Part shown: piece by piece, positions 1-8,691 of the stretch | How the letters are laid out: each line of letters opens with the position of its first letter | Numbering within the stretch: position 1 is the first letter of the stretch | DNA from: Patescibacteria group bacterium | GTDB lineage: Bacteria; Patescibacteriota; Minisyncoccia; Phycocordibacterales; Phycocordibacteraceae | NCBI GenBank assembly: GCA_019246385.1 | Contig: JAFAQP010000012.1 | Location: forward strand, 1 to 23,017 | Length of the DNA stretch: 23,017 nucleotides | Direction of reading: 5' to 3' | The notes under the pieces: model-generated | Told to the model about the DNA's origin: nothing | The model's input: only the letters and a program-made list of their open reading frames with translations | Database searches by the model: none | Program-made: the position numbers and the translations under genes

Positions 1-1
1 T

Positions 2-316
2 CATACGTTCGTTGAATTCGGTCAGGCAGTATGGACGAAAATGGCGGTTCAGCAAGATCCGGTACGCGTTATTTCCCAGTCACTTGATCAGAGCGGGCTC
101 CGGCTTTCGGCGCGCATACGGAATATATCGGTCCGTCCCGTCCCCGCTGCTGTCATAACCGCTCTGCTGTATGACGCCAACGGAAATCTCGTCAACGCAT
201 CGCAGACGACTGTATCCGAGCTTCTTCCCGAAGGGGAAAAGGATATCGTATTCACCTGGCAGGAACCGTTCTCAGAACCAGTCGTCCGCGCGGAAATAAC
301 GCCGAGAGTACAATGA
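2..316 (+). CDS. Ig-like (FxLYD-type) protein, C-terminal part
   Basis: The reading frame is open from the left window edge (codons from base 2), so this is the 3' part of a longer gene; an internal ATG at 41 is probably not the start. About 104 residues are visible. They alternate short hydrophobic beta-strand-like stretches with a core resembling FxLYD or similar Ig-like domains (ARIRNIS, then ALLYDANGNLV, then ELLPEGEKDIVFTW), the pattern in which a strand, a 'tyr-asp-x-x-gly' turn and a 'leu-x-pro-gly-glu' turn follow each other. Such domains usually lie outside the membrane and bind proteins or polymers. The gene ends 4 bases before the SEDS gene and is almost certainly co-transcribed with it, which suggests an envelope role. 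The family assignment is tentative and no function can be named. Confidence 0.6.
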   Translation, partial: HTFVEFGQAVWTKMAVQQDPVRVISQSLDQSGLRLSARIRNISVRPVPAAVITALLYDANGNLVNASQTTVSELLPEGEKDIVFTWQEPFSEPVVRAEITPRVQ

Positions 317-320
317 GCCG

Positions 321-1442
321 ATGCGTTTTCTAAGAAATACAGACTGGCTCATGCTGGGAAGCGCGATATTGGTGTCGCTTGCTGGGCTCATATCCATGTA
401 CAGTTTCGGGGGTAAAAGCGCATTCGCCGAACATCAGCTCATCTGGCTTTCGCTCGGTATTATTCTTTTTTTCTTCCTAAGCGGCATCGATTTCCACTTC
501 CTGCGGAGAACCGGAGTGGTCGTGGCCATATACGCTTTCTCCGTTCTTTTCTTGCTCCTTCTTTTCGTAATCGGTTCGAAATTTAACGGTGCGCGCGGAT
601 GGTTCAACGTGGGGGCATTCGCCATACAGCCGGTAGATATCGCTGAATTGTCGCTCATTCTCGTCCTCGCTAAATATTTTTCGCGCCGCCATATCGAAAT
701 AGCGCACTTCAGGCACATTATCGTTTCGGGAGCATATATGTTCTTCGTATTCGTTCTTCTTTTTCTGCAGCCGGATTTCGGGTCTGCCGTGATCATCGCG
801 TTTCTCTGGGTAGCGGTGGTGCTTATCGCTGGCATTCCCCTGAGGCGCCTCGCGCTTCTTATAGGATTGGGGGCCGCCGCCGCCGCGCTTTTATGGGTTT
901 TCGCCTTCGCACCGTACCAAAAAGCTCGCATCCTGACCTTTCTGCATCCGTTGGCCGATATTTCTGGTGCCGGCTATAACGCATTCCAGTCGACGGTCGC
1001 CGTTGGTTCCGGAGGCATATTCGGAAAAGGCATCGGATACGGCACGCAGTCGCGCCTGCAATTTTTACCGGAACACGAAACCGATTTCATATTCGCGTCT
1101 TTTGCGGAGGAATGGGGACTCATCGGCACTCTCATTCTCTTTTCGATATACGGAGTATTGTTATACCGGCTTATCCAGAACGGGCGGCAGGGCGCGACGA
1201 ACTTCGAAGTTTTGTTTGCGCTTGGGGCGGCCGCATTATTCCTTATTCACGCGATAATAAACATCGGCATGAACGTGGGACTTCTGCCTGTTACCGGGGT
1301 CACGCTTCCTTTCATGAGCTACGGCGGCTCCCATATCGTTACCAGTTACGCCATGCTCGGGATAGTGAATGCGATGCGGAAATACGGGCACGCAGGCCAG
1401 GAACGGGGACGGCAGGAACTCGCGGGCCTGAGCTTATCTTGA
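321..1442 (+). CDS. SEDS peptidoglycan glycosyltransferase (FtsW/RodA family)
   Basis: A 373-residue polytopic membrane protein with about nine to ten hydrophobic segments. SEDS proteins polymerise lipid II into glycan strands together with a class B penicillin-binding protein. Visible family signatures: GARGWFNVG near residue 90, IQPVDIAEL near 102 (the usual IQPSE motif, here with V-D), LQPDFGSA at 149-156 whose Asp152 corresponds to the catalytic Asp, the GIGYGTQSRLQFLPEHETDFIF loop region, and the C-terminal LPFMSYGGS motif. Length is normal for RodA/FtsW. I cannot decide between elongation (RodA) and division (FtsW), because the partner transpeptidase is not in the window. It starts 4 bases after the preceding stop, without a Shine-Dalgarno motif, and ends 5 bases from the convergent glycosyltransferase. 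Confidence 0.9.
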   Translation: MRFLRNTDWLMLGSAILVSLAGLISMYSFGGKSAFAEHQLIWLSLGIILFFFLSGIDFHFLRRTGVVVAIYAFSVLFLLLLFVIGSKFNGARGWFNVGAFAIQPVDIAELSLILVLAKYFSRRHIEIAHFRHIIVSGAYMFFVFVLLFLQPDFGSAVIIAFLWVAVVLIAGIPLRRLALLIGLGAAAAALLWVFAFAPYQKARILTFLHPLADISGAGYNAFQSTVAVGSGGIFGKGIGYGTQSRLQFLPEHETDFIFASFAEEWGLIGTLILFSIYGVLLYRLIQNGRQGATNFEVLFALGAAALFLIHAIINIGMNVGLLPVTGVTLPFMSYGGSHIVTSYAMLGIVNAMRKYGHAGQERGRQELAGLSLS

Positions 1443-1447
1443 GCGTA

Positions 1448-2548
1448 CTAGCTTTCATAGATCTCGATTGTCTTTCTTACCATTTCGGGAAGCGAAAAAC
1501 TCTTTTCTACCTTTTCTTTCAAATTGTTGCCGTAACGGGCGCGCGTTACCGGGTTTTCTATAAGTTCCTCAAGGGCATTCTTGAGCGCGCTCACGTCGTT
1601 CGCAGGGACCAAGAGGCCGGAAAGCTGATCTTCGATTATTTCGGGAATGCCGCCGACTATGGAGGCGACAACGGGTCTTTCAGCATACCCCGCTTCTAAA
1701 AGAACATATGGCAGGCCTTCTTTCCGGGAAGAAAGAACGAAAATATCGAAGGCTTTAAGGAGTGATGCGGCATTGTCGACAAAGCCCAAAAAGCGAACCC
1801 GGCTTTCTATCGCAAGCTCGCGCGCCAAAGCCTCGAGCCTCCCGCGTTCCTCTCCCGCTCCTATGATAACGAGGCCGCCCTCTTTAGTTCCTGCGAAAGC
1901 GTGAAGGAGTGTATCGATGCCTTTATTCCGATGCAGTTCGGCAATCGTGCCAATCAGGAGACCCAGATCGTTTTCTGTCGCAGGGCCGATAACCTGCTTC
2001 GCTTCTTCTCTTGAAAAAAAAACCGGGAGGACGAGACCGTTGTGGACGGTTTGCGTGTGGAGGCCGAGAGGGGAGTGCATCTCGTCGAATTCTGAAACGG
2101 TGATGACGCGCCTCGCGAAGATCATCGTCGCAAGCGACGCCATAAAGCGAAAGAACTTCGCTCGCGAAGAAACAGGCTCGTTGAATGCCCAACCATGCAC
2201 GGTATATACGACCATGCGAATGCGGGCGATTCGGGCAGCCAGCGCTCCCAATCCGCCGGCTTTTGATGAATTCACATGTACAATGTCCGGCTTTTCTTTT
2301 TTGAGTATGGCAAGCAGTTCAAAAAAAGCCGCTATATCTTTATGCGTCCGTATGTCGCGTGCCAGAGAAGGAGCAGAAATGTTCCGAATGCCTTCAGCGC
2401 GAAGCTTTTCTCCCAAGGGGCCTTCGCCGCCTCCCAAAAGGACGACGACCTGGTAACGCTCTTTGAGCTCTTTCGCAAGATCGAAAACGTAGCGGCCGGC
2501 GCCTCCCCAGCTGGGCTTCGTGATCACAAAAAGCAGTTTCTTCTTCAT
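1448..2548 (-). CDS. GT4-family glycosyltransferase
   Basis: A 366-residue GT-B fold glycosyltransferase. The N-terminal Rossmann half begins with KLLFVITKPSWGGAGRYV, the glycine-rich acceptor-side loop typical of family 4 enzymes. The C-terminal half has IGTIAELHRNKGIDTLL and the donor-binding E-x7-E element around SSRKEGLPYVLLEA. The enzyme likely transfers a sugar from a nucleotide-sugar to a lipid-linked or polysaccharide acceptor at the inner face of the membrane. It is divergent from the sugar-1-phosphate transferase gene on the other strand and converges on the SEDS gene with only 5 bases between stops, so this is an envelope-glycan neighbourhood. Donor and acceptor cannot be told from sequence. 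No clear promoter or ribosome binding site was seen in front of it. Confidence 0.88.
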   Translation of the reverse strand: MKKKLLFVITKPSWGGAGRYVFDLAKELKERYQVVVLLGGGEGPLGEKLRAEGIRNISAPSLARDIRTHKDIAAFFELLAILKKEKPDIVHVNSSKAGGLGALAARIARIRMVVYTVHGWAFNEPVSSRAKFFRFMASLATMIFARRVITVSEFDEMHSPLGLHTQTVHNGLVLPVFFSREEAKQVIGPATENDLGLLIGTIAELHRNKGIDTLLHAFAGTKEGGLVIIGAGEERGRLEALARELAIESRVRFLGFVDNAASLLKAFDIFVLSSRKEGLPYVLLEAGYAERPVVASIVGGIPEIIEDQLSGLLVPANDVSALKNALEELIENPVTRARYGNNLKEKVEKSFSLPEMVRKTIEIYES

Positions 2549-2595
2549 ATGCTATGAAACAGAGAGGACGCTTCCATGGTATCAAGAAGCGCCAC

Positions 2596-2624
2596 TTTAT
2601 CATCGGGCGGCTATCGTGTAGTAT
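2596..2624 (+). promoter_or_regulatory. Promoter of sugar-1-phosphate transferase gene
   Basis: The -10 box TAGTAT (2619-2624) ends 7 bases before the ATG at 2632. A weak -35 (TTTATC, 2596-2601) lies at 17-bp spacing. The expected transcription start coincides with the start codon, so the mRNA would be leaderless. This is one reason for choosing the ATG at 2632 over the upstream in-frame ATG at 2554. Confidence 0.4.
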
Positions 2625-2631
2625 CAAAAAA

Positions 2632-3978
2632 ATGCCGGCCAGCTTTCGACGCGAAGCTTTCGCGCTTTTTGCGGGAGATATCTTTTTTTTAGTTCTCGCC
2701 TTATGGGCCACTCTCCTCATCCGCTACGCGGCTTTTCCGAAACCCGCGATTTTTTACCAACACCTCGTTCCGTTCTCGCTTCTTTTCCTTCTTTCGGCGA
2801 TGGTGTTTCTGATAGCAGGCCTCTATGAGAAGCACACGCTTCTGGTCACTTCGAGACTGCCGGAAACCGTATTCTATGCGCAGATAGCGAACGTCATTGT
2901 CGGCGCGCTTTTTTTCTTTCTTATTCCTTATTTCGGAATCCAGCCGAAAACGAACCTTTTCATCTATCTCATCCTTTCGACTTGTCTGGTTTCCGCCTGG
3001 CGCATGTATCTCTTTCCGCGCCTCTCGGTGTCGGCTCCTGAACCCGCACTGCTCGTCGGTCCAGAAAGCGTTTCGGCGGAGATACTGCGGGAGATCAACG
3101 GAAATACGCGCTACGATATCCGCTTCACCACGACACTCGGAATCGAAAAGAGAACTTCCGAAGAAATCCGCGCCGCGCTTCTCCATGCGATCGCGGTAGA
3201 AAAAATATCGGCTATTGTCCTGCCGTTTCCGCTCTTGCATGAGCGCGGCGTGAGGACGGACGCCGATACGCTTATCCTCTCCGGCGTGAAATTCATCGAT
3301 CTTGAAGGCTTATACGAACACCTATTCGACCGTACAGCGCTTCCGCTCCTTGATGAAACCTGGTTTTTAGAAGCGCATACCAATGCTCCTGCTCGGATTT
3401 ATGACATAGCGAAGCGCCTGACGGATATTTTTTTCTCTTTTTTAGCGCTAGTCATCCTTTCTCCCGTACTGCTCTTGGTCTGGCTCGCACTCATGCTTCA
3501 AGGAGGGAATCCTCTGATCTTTCAAAAGCGTGTCGGAAAAAACAACCGCCGGATTTCCATATACAAATTCCGTTCCATGCTCTTTGATGACGGTGAAGAT
3601 CCGGATAAAAAAAGAACGAACCGCATTACCCGGCTGGGGAGTTTTCTGCGGAAAACCCAGATAGACGAATTTCCCCAATTCTTCAATGTCCTTCGCGGCG
3701 ATCTTTCCCTTATCGGGCCACGGCCCGAGATACCGCATTTTGCCGAAGAGTATGAACGCCGCATCCCGTACTATGGTGCGCGGCATCTCATACAGCCCGG
3801 TATCTCGGGTCTTGCCCAAATAAAGCATGCGTCTCCGCCGAAATTCAGCCTTGATGTGGGGGCTACCGAAGAGAAACTTTCTTATGACCTGTATTATCTC
3901 AAGCATCGTTCATTCCTTCTCGATATGGAGATAACGTTCCGCACTATTCATATTCTTCTTTCCTGGGCAAGCCGGTAG
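2632..3978 (+). CDS. Polyprenyl-phosphate hexose-1-phosphate transferase (WbaP/WcaJ type)
   Basis: A 448-residue membrane protein that should start a glycan repeat unit by moving a sugar-1-phosphate from a UDP-sugar onto undecaprenyl phosphate. Order of parts: four hydrophobic N-terminal segments (to about residue 130), a soluble middle region like the CoA-binding-like domain of this family, then from about residue 255 the catalytic domain with a membrane hairpin. Diagnostic motifs are YKFRSM, TRLGSFLRKTQIDEFPQFF (from about 335), LRGDLSLIGPRPE, PGISGLAQI and the closing YDLYYLKHRSFLLDMEI. The open frame begins at 2554, but the start at 2632 gives the short N-terminus usual for the family and lies just behind a -10 box. 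The sugar used is unknown. The epimerase next door may supply it. Confidence 0.9.
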   Translation: MPASFRREAFALFAGDIFFLVLALWATLLIRYAAFPKPAIFYQHLVPFSLLFLLSAMVFLIAGLYEKHTLLVTSRLPETVFYAQIANVIVGALFFFLIPYFGIQPKTNLFIYLILSTCLVSAWRMYLFPRLSVSAPEPALLVGPESVSAEILREINGNTRYDIRFTTTLGIEKRTSEEIRAALLHAIAVEKISAIVLPFPLLHERGVRTDADTLILSGVKFIDLEGLYEHLFDRTALPLLDETWFLEAHTNAPARIYDIAKRLTDIFFSFLALVILSPVLLLVWLALMLQGGNPLIFQKRVGKNNRRISIYKFRSMLFDDGEDPDKKRTNRITRLGSFLRKTQIDEFPQFFNVLRGDLSLIGPRPEIPHFAEEYERRIPYYGARHLIQPGISGLAQIKHASPPKFSLDVGATEEKLSYDLYYLKHRSFLLDMEITFRTIHILLSWASR

Positions 3979-4029
3979 AAACGTCGCCGGCGTTTCCGGA
4001 GTAAAGTGTTCGTCGGCGGCGCGCAAGGT

Positions 4030-4058
4030 TTGTGAGGCCATGCCAAAACAGGTACACT
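4030..4058 (+). promoter_or_regulatory. Promoter of epimerase-folD-HAD operon
   Basis: TTGTGA (4030-4035), a 17-bp spacer and TACACT (4053-4058). The start codon at 4067 is 8 bases past the -10 box, so transcription should begin within one or two bases of the ATG. There is no room for a Shine-Dalgarno sequence. Confidence 0.6.
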
Positions 4059-4066
4059 AGCTTTTT

Positions 4067-4981
4067 ATGGACGGAGCACAAAAGGTGGTAGTAACCGGGG
4101 GTGCCGGATTCATTGGATCTCATATAGCGGACGCTCTCCTTGCGCGGGGATATGAGGTCCATGTCATCGATAATCTGGCGGGGGGTAAGCGCCAAAATGT
4201 TCCAGAAAAGGCTGTTTTTCACGAAATCGATATTCTGGACACCGCACTCATTACGCCCATACTTTCCGGTGCCCGCGCGGTATTCCATGAAGCGGCTCTT
4301 CCGCGGGTACAATTTTCCATCGATAAACCCCTCGATGCCCACCGAGCGAACGTTGATGGAACCCTTTCAGTTCTTGTCGCAGCACGTGAAGGCGGGGCGG
4401 GCCGCGTTATCTATGCCGCTTCAGCTTCGGCATACGGTAATCAGGAGATGCTCCCAATGAAAGAAACCATGCGTCCGTCGCCGGTAAATCCCTACGGACT
4501 GCATAAATACATCGGGGAAATGTATATGGAGATGTTCTCTCGGGTCTACGGCCTGCCGACCGTCTCGTTACGGTATTTCAACGTGTATGGGCCGCGCATG
4601 GACGCCGAAGGGCCTTACGGCCTTGCGATCGCGAGATTTATGAAGTTGTACGCGAACGGCGAAAAGTTGACCATTGTAGGCGACGGCACTCAGACGCGCG
4701 ATTTCACACACGTGCGGGATGTCGTGGCCGCTAATCTTCTCGCCATGGAAAAAGAGAACATCGGTGCGGGAGAGATAATCAATATCGGAGCGGGGCGGAA
4801 TATTTCCGTCAATTACCTGGCCGACCTTGTCGATCCTGGCAAGGAGCGCTCAATGCTTCCGCCGCGCATCGAAGCGCATGATTCGCGCGCTGACACGTCG
4901 CGGGCGAAGGCACTCCTTGGATGGGAACCTCAGGTAATGATAGAAGAGGGTATAGCCGAGTTGAAGAGTGCGCTGGCATGA
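4067..4981 (+). CDS. NAD-dependent sugar-nucleotide epimerase (extended SDR)
   Basis: A 304-residue extended short-chain dehydrogenase/reductase. GGAGFIGSH at residues 11-19 is the NAD-binding glycine motif. AASASAYG (118-124) and Y143-x3-K147 give the catalytic Ser/Tyr/Lys set. SLRYFNVYGPR and DFTHVRDVV are typical of UDP-glucose or UDP-N-acetylglucosamine 4-epimerases of the GalE/WbpP group. It probably makes the nucleotide sugar used by the neighbouring sugar-1-phosphate transferase or glycosyltransferase; the exact substrate is inference. Its stop codon overlaps the folD start as ATGA, so translation of the two is likely coupled. The promoter directly at the ATG points to a leaderless message. 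Confidence 0.88.
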   Translation: MDGAQKVVVTGGAGFIGSHIADALLARGYEVHVIDNLAGGKRQNVPEKAVFHEIDILDTALITPILSGARAVFHEAALPRVQFSIDKPLDAHRANVDGTLSVLVAAREGGAGRVIYAASASAYGNQEMLPMKETMRPSPVNPYGLHKYIGEMYMEMFSRVYGLPTVSLRYFNVYGPRMDAEGPYGLAIARFMKLYANGEKLTIVGDGTQTRDFTHVRDVVAANLLAMEKENIGAGEIINIGAGRNISVNYLADLVDPGKERSMLPPRIEAHDSRADTSRAKALLGWEPQVMIEEGIAELKSALA

Positions 4982-5790
4982 TCATTGACGGAAAAGCCCT
5001 TGCGAAGGAACGCAGCGAAGAAATCATGGAAGCCCGGGGCGCATACGGCGCGCTTTCCTTGGGAGTTGTTATCGCGACCGAAAGCGCGGTAACGCAATCC
5101 TATATCGGCATAAAAAAGCGCGCTGCCGCGCGACTTGATATTTCTGTCAGCGAATATCGGCTGCCCGAGAGCGCGGGTACCGACGAGATCGTAGGGGAAG
5201 TCAAAAAAGCAGGAACCGCCGGACACGATGGCATCATTCTTCAGCTGCCGCTCCCGTCTTCAGCGGACGTGGAAGCGGCAAAGAACGCCATACCGAAGGA
5301 TGTTGATGTCGACGTACTTTCGGATTCCGCTTTCTCGGCATTTGAGAAGAACGCATTTCCAGCACTACCCCAGGTTCCTGCAGCCATGTGGTACATCCTG
5401 AAGCGACACGGGATTGAAATCGCAGGGAAGGAGGTGGTCATCATAGGAAAGGGCAGGCTTGTCGGGAAGCCAGCAATGGTCCTCTTTGAACGACTGGGAG
5501 GCACGGTTACCGCTCTTGAGAAAGGGGACAGCCTGGAGCCGACGAAAAAAGCGGATATCCTTATTTCCGGCGCAGGTGTTCCTTCACTTATAACGCCGGA
5601 CATGATCAAGGACGGCGTCGTTATAGTTGACGGTGGGACGAGTGAATCGGGCGGCGTCGTGGTAGGCGACGCTCATCCTGCGTGCAGCCAAAAAGCCTCT
5701 CTCTTTACGCCGGTGCCGGGAGGCGTTGGTCCGATAGCGGTTGTTGAGATCTTCGCGAACCTGGTCTCGCTTAAAGCGAAACGCGCATGA
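4978..5790 (+). CDS. folD: Methylenetetrahydrofolate dehydrogenase/cyclohydrolase
   Basis: A 270-residue FolD. The enzyme interconverts 5,10-methylene-, methenyl- and 10-formyl-tetrahydrofolate using NADP, supplying one-carbon units in the cytosol. Visible marks: MIIDGKALA at the N-terminus, catalytic Tyr42 and Lys46 in SYIGIKKRAA, GIILQLPLP, KDVDVDVLS (usually KDVDGF), GKGRLVGKPAMVLF and the closing TPVPGGVGPIAVVEIF. The usual PCTP element reads PALPQVP, and the strand after the Rossmann motif is divergent. Despite these departures the fold and most active-site motifs are clear. The start at 4978 overlaps the epimerase stop (ATGA) and is preferred over the longer frame from 4921, which would overlap the upstream gene by 60 bases. 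Its stop overlaps the HAD gene in the same way. Confidence 0.9.
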   Translation: MIIDGKALAKERSEEIMEARGAYGALSLGVVIATESAVTQSYIGIKKRAAARLDISVSEYRLPESAGTDEIVGEVKKAGTAGHDGIILQLPLPSSADVEAAKNAIPKDVDVDVLSDSAFSAFEKNAFPALPQVPAAMWYILKRHGIEIAGKEVVIIGKGRLVGKPAMVLFERLGGTVTALEKGDSLEPTKKADILISGAGVPSLITPDMIKDGVVIVDGGTSESGGVVVGDAHPACSQKASLFTPVPGGVGPIAVVEIFANLVSLKAKRA

Positions 5791-6416
5791 GAAAGGGAAG
5801 CGCGATATTCTTCGACTTCGATGGCACTATTGTCGATTCGGAAAGGATAATCGGCGCATTTATGAAAAAAACTTTCGCGCACTTTGGGGTTGCATATCCT
5901 TCGCTCAATCTTGGTTCCCGCGGCCTTCCGGAGGCCATACGGGCAGCGACTCCCGAGGCGACGCCGCCTCAGCAAGCGGAAATGATCGAATACGCAAAAG
6001 CCCGGTCACTTGAAACGCTTTCCGATATTGGTCTTATCGAGGGAGCATATGAGACCCTCGCTCTTTTAACGAAAGACTATCGGCTCGCGATGGTGACGTC
6101 TCGCGGCCGCAGTACGACGGAGATGCTGCTTGAACGCCATACGCTCGGAAAATTTTTCGAGATCGTCGTCACCCGCGACGAAGTGTCTGCTTCGAAACCC
6201 GATCCCGAAGGAATCCTGCTAGCCCTCAATTCGTTACGCGTGCCAGCAGGAAGCGCGGTATACGTGGGGGATGCACCGGCCGATATCCAGGCTGCACAGG
6301 CGGCCTGTGTCCACTCCATTCTTATTTCAAAGGGAACGGAAGATTACGGCGCCGACGACCGGATCGAAGTCATCGCTCAGCTTCCCGCTCTCCTTCAGCG
6401 CCTCAAGCTTCGCTAG
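5787..6416 (+). CDS. HAD-superfamily phosphatase (Gph/PpaX-like)
   Basis: A 209-residue haloacid dehalogenase-type hydrolase with a helical cap. Motif I is FFDFDGTIVDS with Asp10 (nucleophile) and Asp12. Motif II is the Thr/Ser in AMVTSRG, motif III the Lys in SASKPDPEG, and motif IV GDAPADIQAA. The layout is that of phosphoglycolate or pyrophosphate phosphatases, but substrates in this superfamily cannot be read from sequence. It starts inside the folD stop codon (ATGA), so it is translationally coupled to folD; a housekeeping or metabolite-repair role is the simplest guess. Confidence 0.82.
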   Translation: MRKGSAIFFDFDGTIVDSERIIGAFMKKTFAHFGVAYPSLNLGSRGLPEAIRAATPEATPPQQAEMIEYAKARSLETLSDIGLIEGAYETLALLTKDYRLAMVTSRGRSTTEMLLERHTLGKFFEIVVTRDEVSASKPDPEGILLALNSLRVPAGSAVYVGDAPADIQAAQAACVHSILISKGTEDYGADDRIEVIAQLPALLQRLKLR

Positions 6417-6436
6417 AACGGGGAGGCGAGCTATGG

Positions 6437-6442
6437 CATACT
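6437..6442 (+). promoter_or_regulatory. Possible -10 box of secD
   Basis: CATACT preceded by TGG lies 7 bases before the secD ATG, the same geometry as at other genes here. No convincing -35 is visible, so this is supported mainly by position. Confidence 0.35.
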
Positions 6443-6449
6443 ACCGACC

Positions 6450-7745
6450 ATGCTAGGAACGCGCATCGCGGCTCTCGTTCTCCTTGGTGTCGGTGCAGCG
6501 ATCGGATGGTTCGTTGTTCACTCAGAACAGGCTCACAGCAAATACGCGTTTCGGTACGGACTTGATCTTGCCGGCGGCACGCACTTGGTCTACAAGGCGG
6601 ATGTTTCAAGGCTCGATCCAGGGGATGTTTCCGCTTCCATGCAATCCTTGCGCGACGTCATAGAACGACGCGTGAACATTTTCGGCGTTTCCGAGCCCGT
6701 CGTTCAGATTGAACGAGGCGGGATAACGGGGCAGGGAGAAGAGCGTCTGATAGTCGAATTGCCCGGCATAACGAACCTTTCAGACGCAGTCAAAGCCATC
6801 GGTTCGACACCGGTTCTGGATTTTCGCCTTGCCCAAACCGTCGGTACGACGACGACGTATGTTCCTACTGGATTAACGGGAGCATACCTTACGCATGCTT
6901 CTCTCGATTTTTCTTCCGGTCGTGCGGGCACGCTTTCGAACCAGCCTATCATTGATCTTCAATTCAATAGCGAGGGCGCGCAGCGCTTCAATGATATAAC
7001 CTCGAAGCATGTTGGTACTCAGCTCGGCATCTTTCTTGATAATGAGCTCATCTCTTCGCCCGTCATCCAGGAAGCAATTCCCAACGGGCAAGCCACGATT
7101 ACCGGCTCGTTCACGCCGCAGGAAGCCGCCGATTTGGTGCGAAATCTCAATTTTGGCGCTTTGCCCGTGCCTATTTCTTTGGAATCGTCCCAATCTGTAG
7201 GTGCATCGCTTGGCGCACAGGCGCTTCAGGAAAGCGTTATCGCCGGCTTATGGGGTTTTGTTCTAGTCGCGCTTTTCCTTCTTTTCTGGTACCGCTTGCC
7301 GGGGTTAATCGCGGTCGTTGCCCTGTGCATTTATGTCGCGCTTTCGTTGGCCATATTCAAGCTCATTCCCGTAACGCTTACGGTCGCCGGACTTGCCGGC
7401 TTCATACTTTCGATAGGCATGGCGGTCGACGCCAACATACTTATATTTGAGCGGACGAAAGAGGAGCTCAGAAGCGGTAAGCCGCTTCAAGAAGCGATAC
7501 ACGAAGGCTTTAGGCGCGCGTGGACGTCCATACGCGATTCCAATTTTTCATCAATCCTGACCGGTGTCATATTGTATTTTCTCGGCGGCACGGCGGTCAT
7601 CAAGGGGTTCGCGCTCGTGTTCGTGATTGGTGTCTTGGTATCCATGTTTACCGCGGTAACTCTTACGCGCACGTTCCTCATCGCTTTAGGATTCGGCGAA
7701 GGCTCCAAGGCTGCCCGGTTTTTATTCGGGACCGGCATCAAATAA
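6450..7745 (+). CDS. secD: Protein translocase subunit SecD
   Basis: A 431-residue membrane protein, shorter than E. coli SecD (about 615) but in the range of compact SecD forms. SecD with SecF pulls secreted proteins through SecYEG on the outer side of the membrane, driven by the proton gradient. The sequence has one N-terminal membrane segment (residues 5-23), the conserved YGLDLAGGTHLVY motif (36-48), a periplasmic-type P1 region up to about 250, then five further membrane segments containing SIGMAVDANILIFER, whose Asp is the RND-type proton-path residue. It is separated from secF by a single base. It sits 33 bases after the HAD gene and may have its own leaderless promoter. Confidence 0.95.
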   Translation: MLGTRIAALVLLGVGAAIGWFVVHSEQAHSKYAFRYGLDLAGGTHLVYKADVSRLDPGDVSASMQSLRDVIERRVNIFGVSEPVVQIERGGITGQGEERLIVELPGITNLSDAVKAIGSTPVLDFRLAQTVGTTTTYVPTGLTGAYLTHASLDFSSGRAGTLSNQPIIDLQFNSEGAQRFNDITSKHVGTQLGIFLDNELISSPVIQEAIPNGQATITGSFTPQEAADLVRNLNFGALPVPISLESSQSVGASLGAQALQESVIAGLWGFVLVALFLLFWYRLPGLIAVVALCIYVALSLAIFKLIPVTLTVAGLAGFILSIGMAVDANILIFERTKEELRSGKPLQEAIHEGFRRAWTSIRDSNFSSILTGVILYFLGGTAVIKGFALVFVIGVLVSMFTAVTLTRTFLIALGFGEGSKAARFLFGTGIK

Positions 7746-7746
7746 T

Positions 7747-8691
7747 ATGTGGATCATAGCGCACAGGAAGGGTTTTTATGTCTTCACCGGCATCGTCGTC
7801 GTAGCGGCTTTGGCATCGCTCTTTCTCTGGGGACTCAAGTTTGGCATTGATTTTACCGGCGGCTCTTTGCTTGAAGTCGCCTACACGGAAAGCGTCCCCA
7901 CGGTTTCAGACGTGAATACTGCGCTCTCGACCGCCGGCATTGCTGACGCCTCTGTACGTCCGACCGGCGAAAAAGGCTACATTATACGAACGCCGTTTCT
8001 CACCCCCGACCGGTATAATTCTGTGAAGGCTGCGCTCTCCGAAGGCGGGAAGACGCCGTTCGAAGAAAAACAGTATTCATCCATAGGCCCTACCATAGGC
8101 TCGGAACTGAAGACACGAGCCATATGGGCGATCGCGCTTGTTCTTGTCGCTATAGCGCTTTTTATCGCTTTCGCTTTCCGCAAGGTTTCGAAGCCAGTAT
8201 CGAGCTGGAAATACGGCCTGGTAGTGCTTCTGGCGCTCGCGCACGATGTCATCGTGCCGGTTGGAGCCTTTGCCATCCTTGGACATTTCTTCGGCGCGGA
8301 AGTGGATACGCTCTTTGTTACTGCGCTTCTCGTCATACTGGGCTTCTCGGTTCATGACTCCATAGTCGTCTTCGACCGCGTGCGCGAAAACCTCCGAAAG
8401 AATCAAGAAAATAATAATGCGAAAGAGCTCTTCGAAGAGACGGTAGGGAAGTCCGTTTCGCAAACCATAGCCCGCTCCATCAACACTTCTTTGACGGTCG
8501 TTATTGTTCTTCTCGTTCTGTTCTTTATCGGTCCCGCGTCTGCGCATTATTTCGTCTTAACTCTTCTCATCGGCATTATTGCCGGAACATATTCCTCCAT
8601 TTTTCTCGGTTCGCCACTTTTGGTGACGCTTGCCGCAAAGCAGAAGCCCAAAGATTCCTCAAAATCGGAAAAAAAAGCTAAGAAGAGATAA
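7747..8691 (+). CDS. secF: Protein translocase subunit SecF
   Basis: A 314-residue membrane protein, the partner of SecD. One N-terminal membrane segment is followed by FGIDFTGGSLLEV (near residue 33), the hallmark of SecF. Then come an external region and five membrane segments, with ILGFSVHDSIVVFDRVREN carrying the conserved Asp. The tail is lysine-rich (KSEKKAKKR), as expected for a cytoplasmic end. It begins one base after the secD stop and so is presumably co-translated. Its last 14 bases overlap the 3' end of the convergent UMP kinase gene. Confidence 0.95.
   Translation: MWIIAHRKGFYVFTGIVVVAALASLFLWGLKFGIDFTGGSLLEVAYTESVPTVSDVNTALSTAGIADASVRPTGEKGYIIRTPFLTPDRYNSVKAALSEGGKTPFEEKQYSSIGPTIGSELKTRAIWAIALVLVAIALFIAFAFRKVSKPVSSWKYGLVVLLALAHDVIVPVGAFAILGHFFGAEVDTLFVTALLVILGFSVHDSIVVFDRVRENLRKNQENNNAKELFEETVGKSVSQTIARSINTSLTVVIVLLVLFFIGPASAHYFVLTLLIGIIAGTYSSIFLGSPLLVTLAAKQKPKDSSKSEKKAKKR

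Noticed and set aside
434..931. Long antisense open frame inside the SEDS gene, and similar antisense frames elsewhere
   Set aside because: They mirror the codon structure of clear genes on the other strand and show no domain, start signal or conservation logic.
2554..2631. Upstream ATG at 2554 as start of the sugar-1-phosphate transferase
   Set aside because: It adds 26 basic residues not expected before the first membrane segment and would place the -10 box inside the gene.
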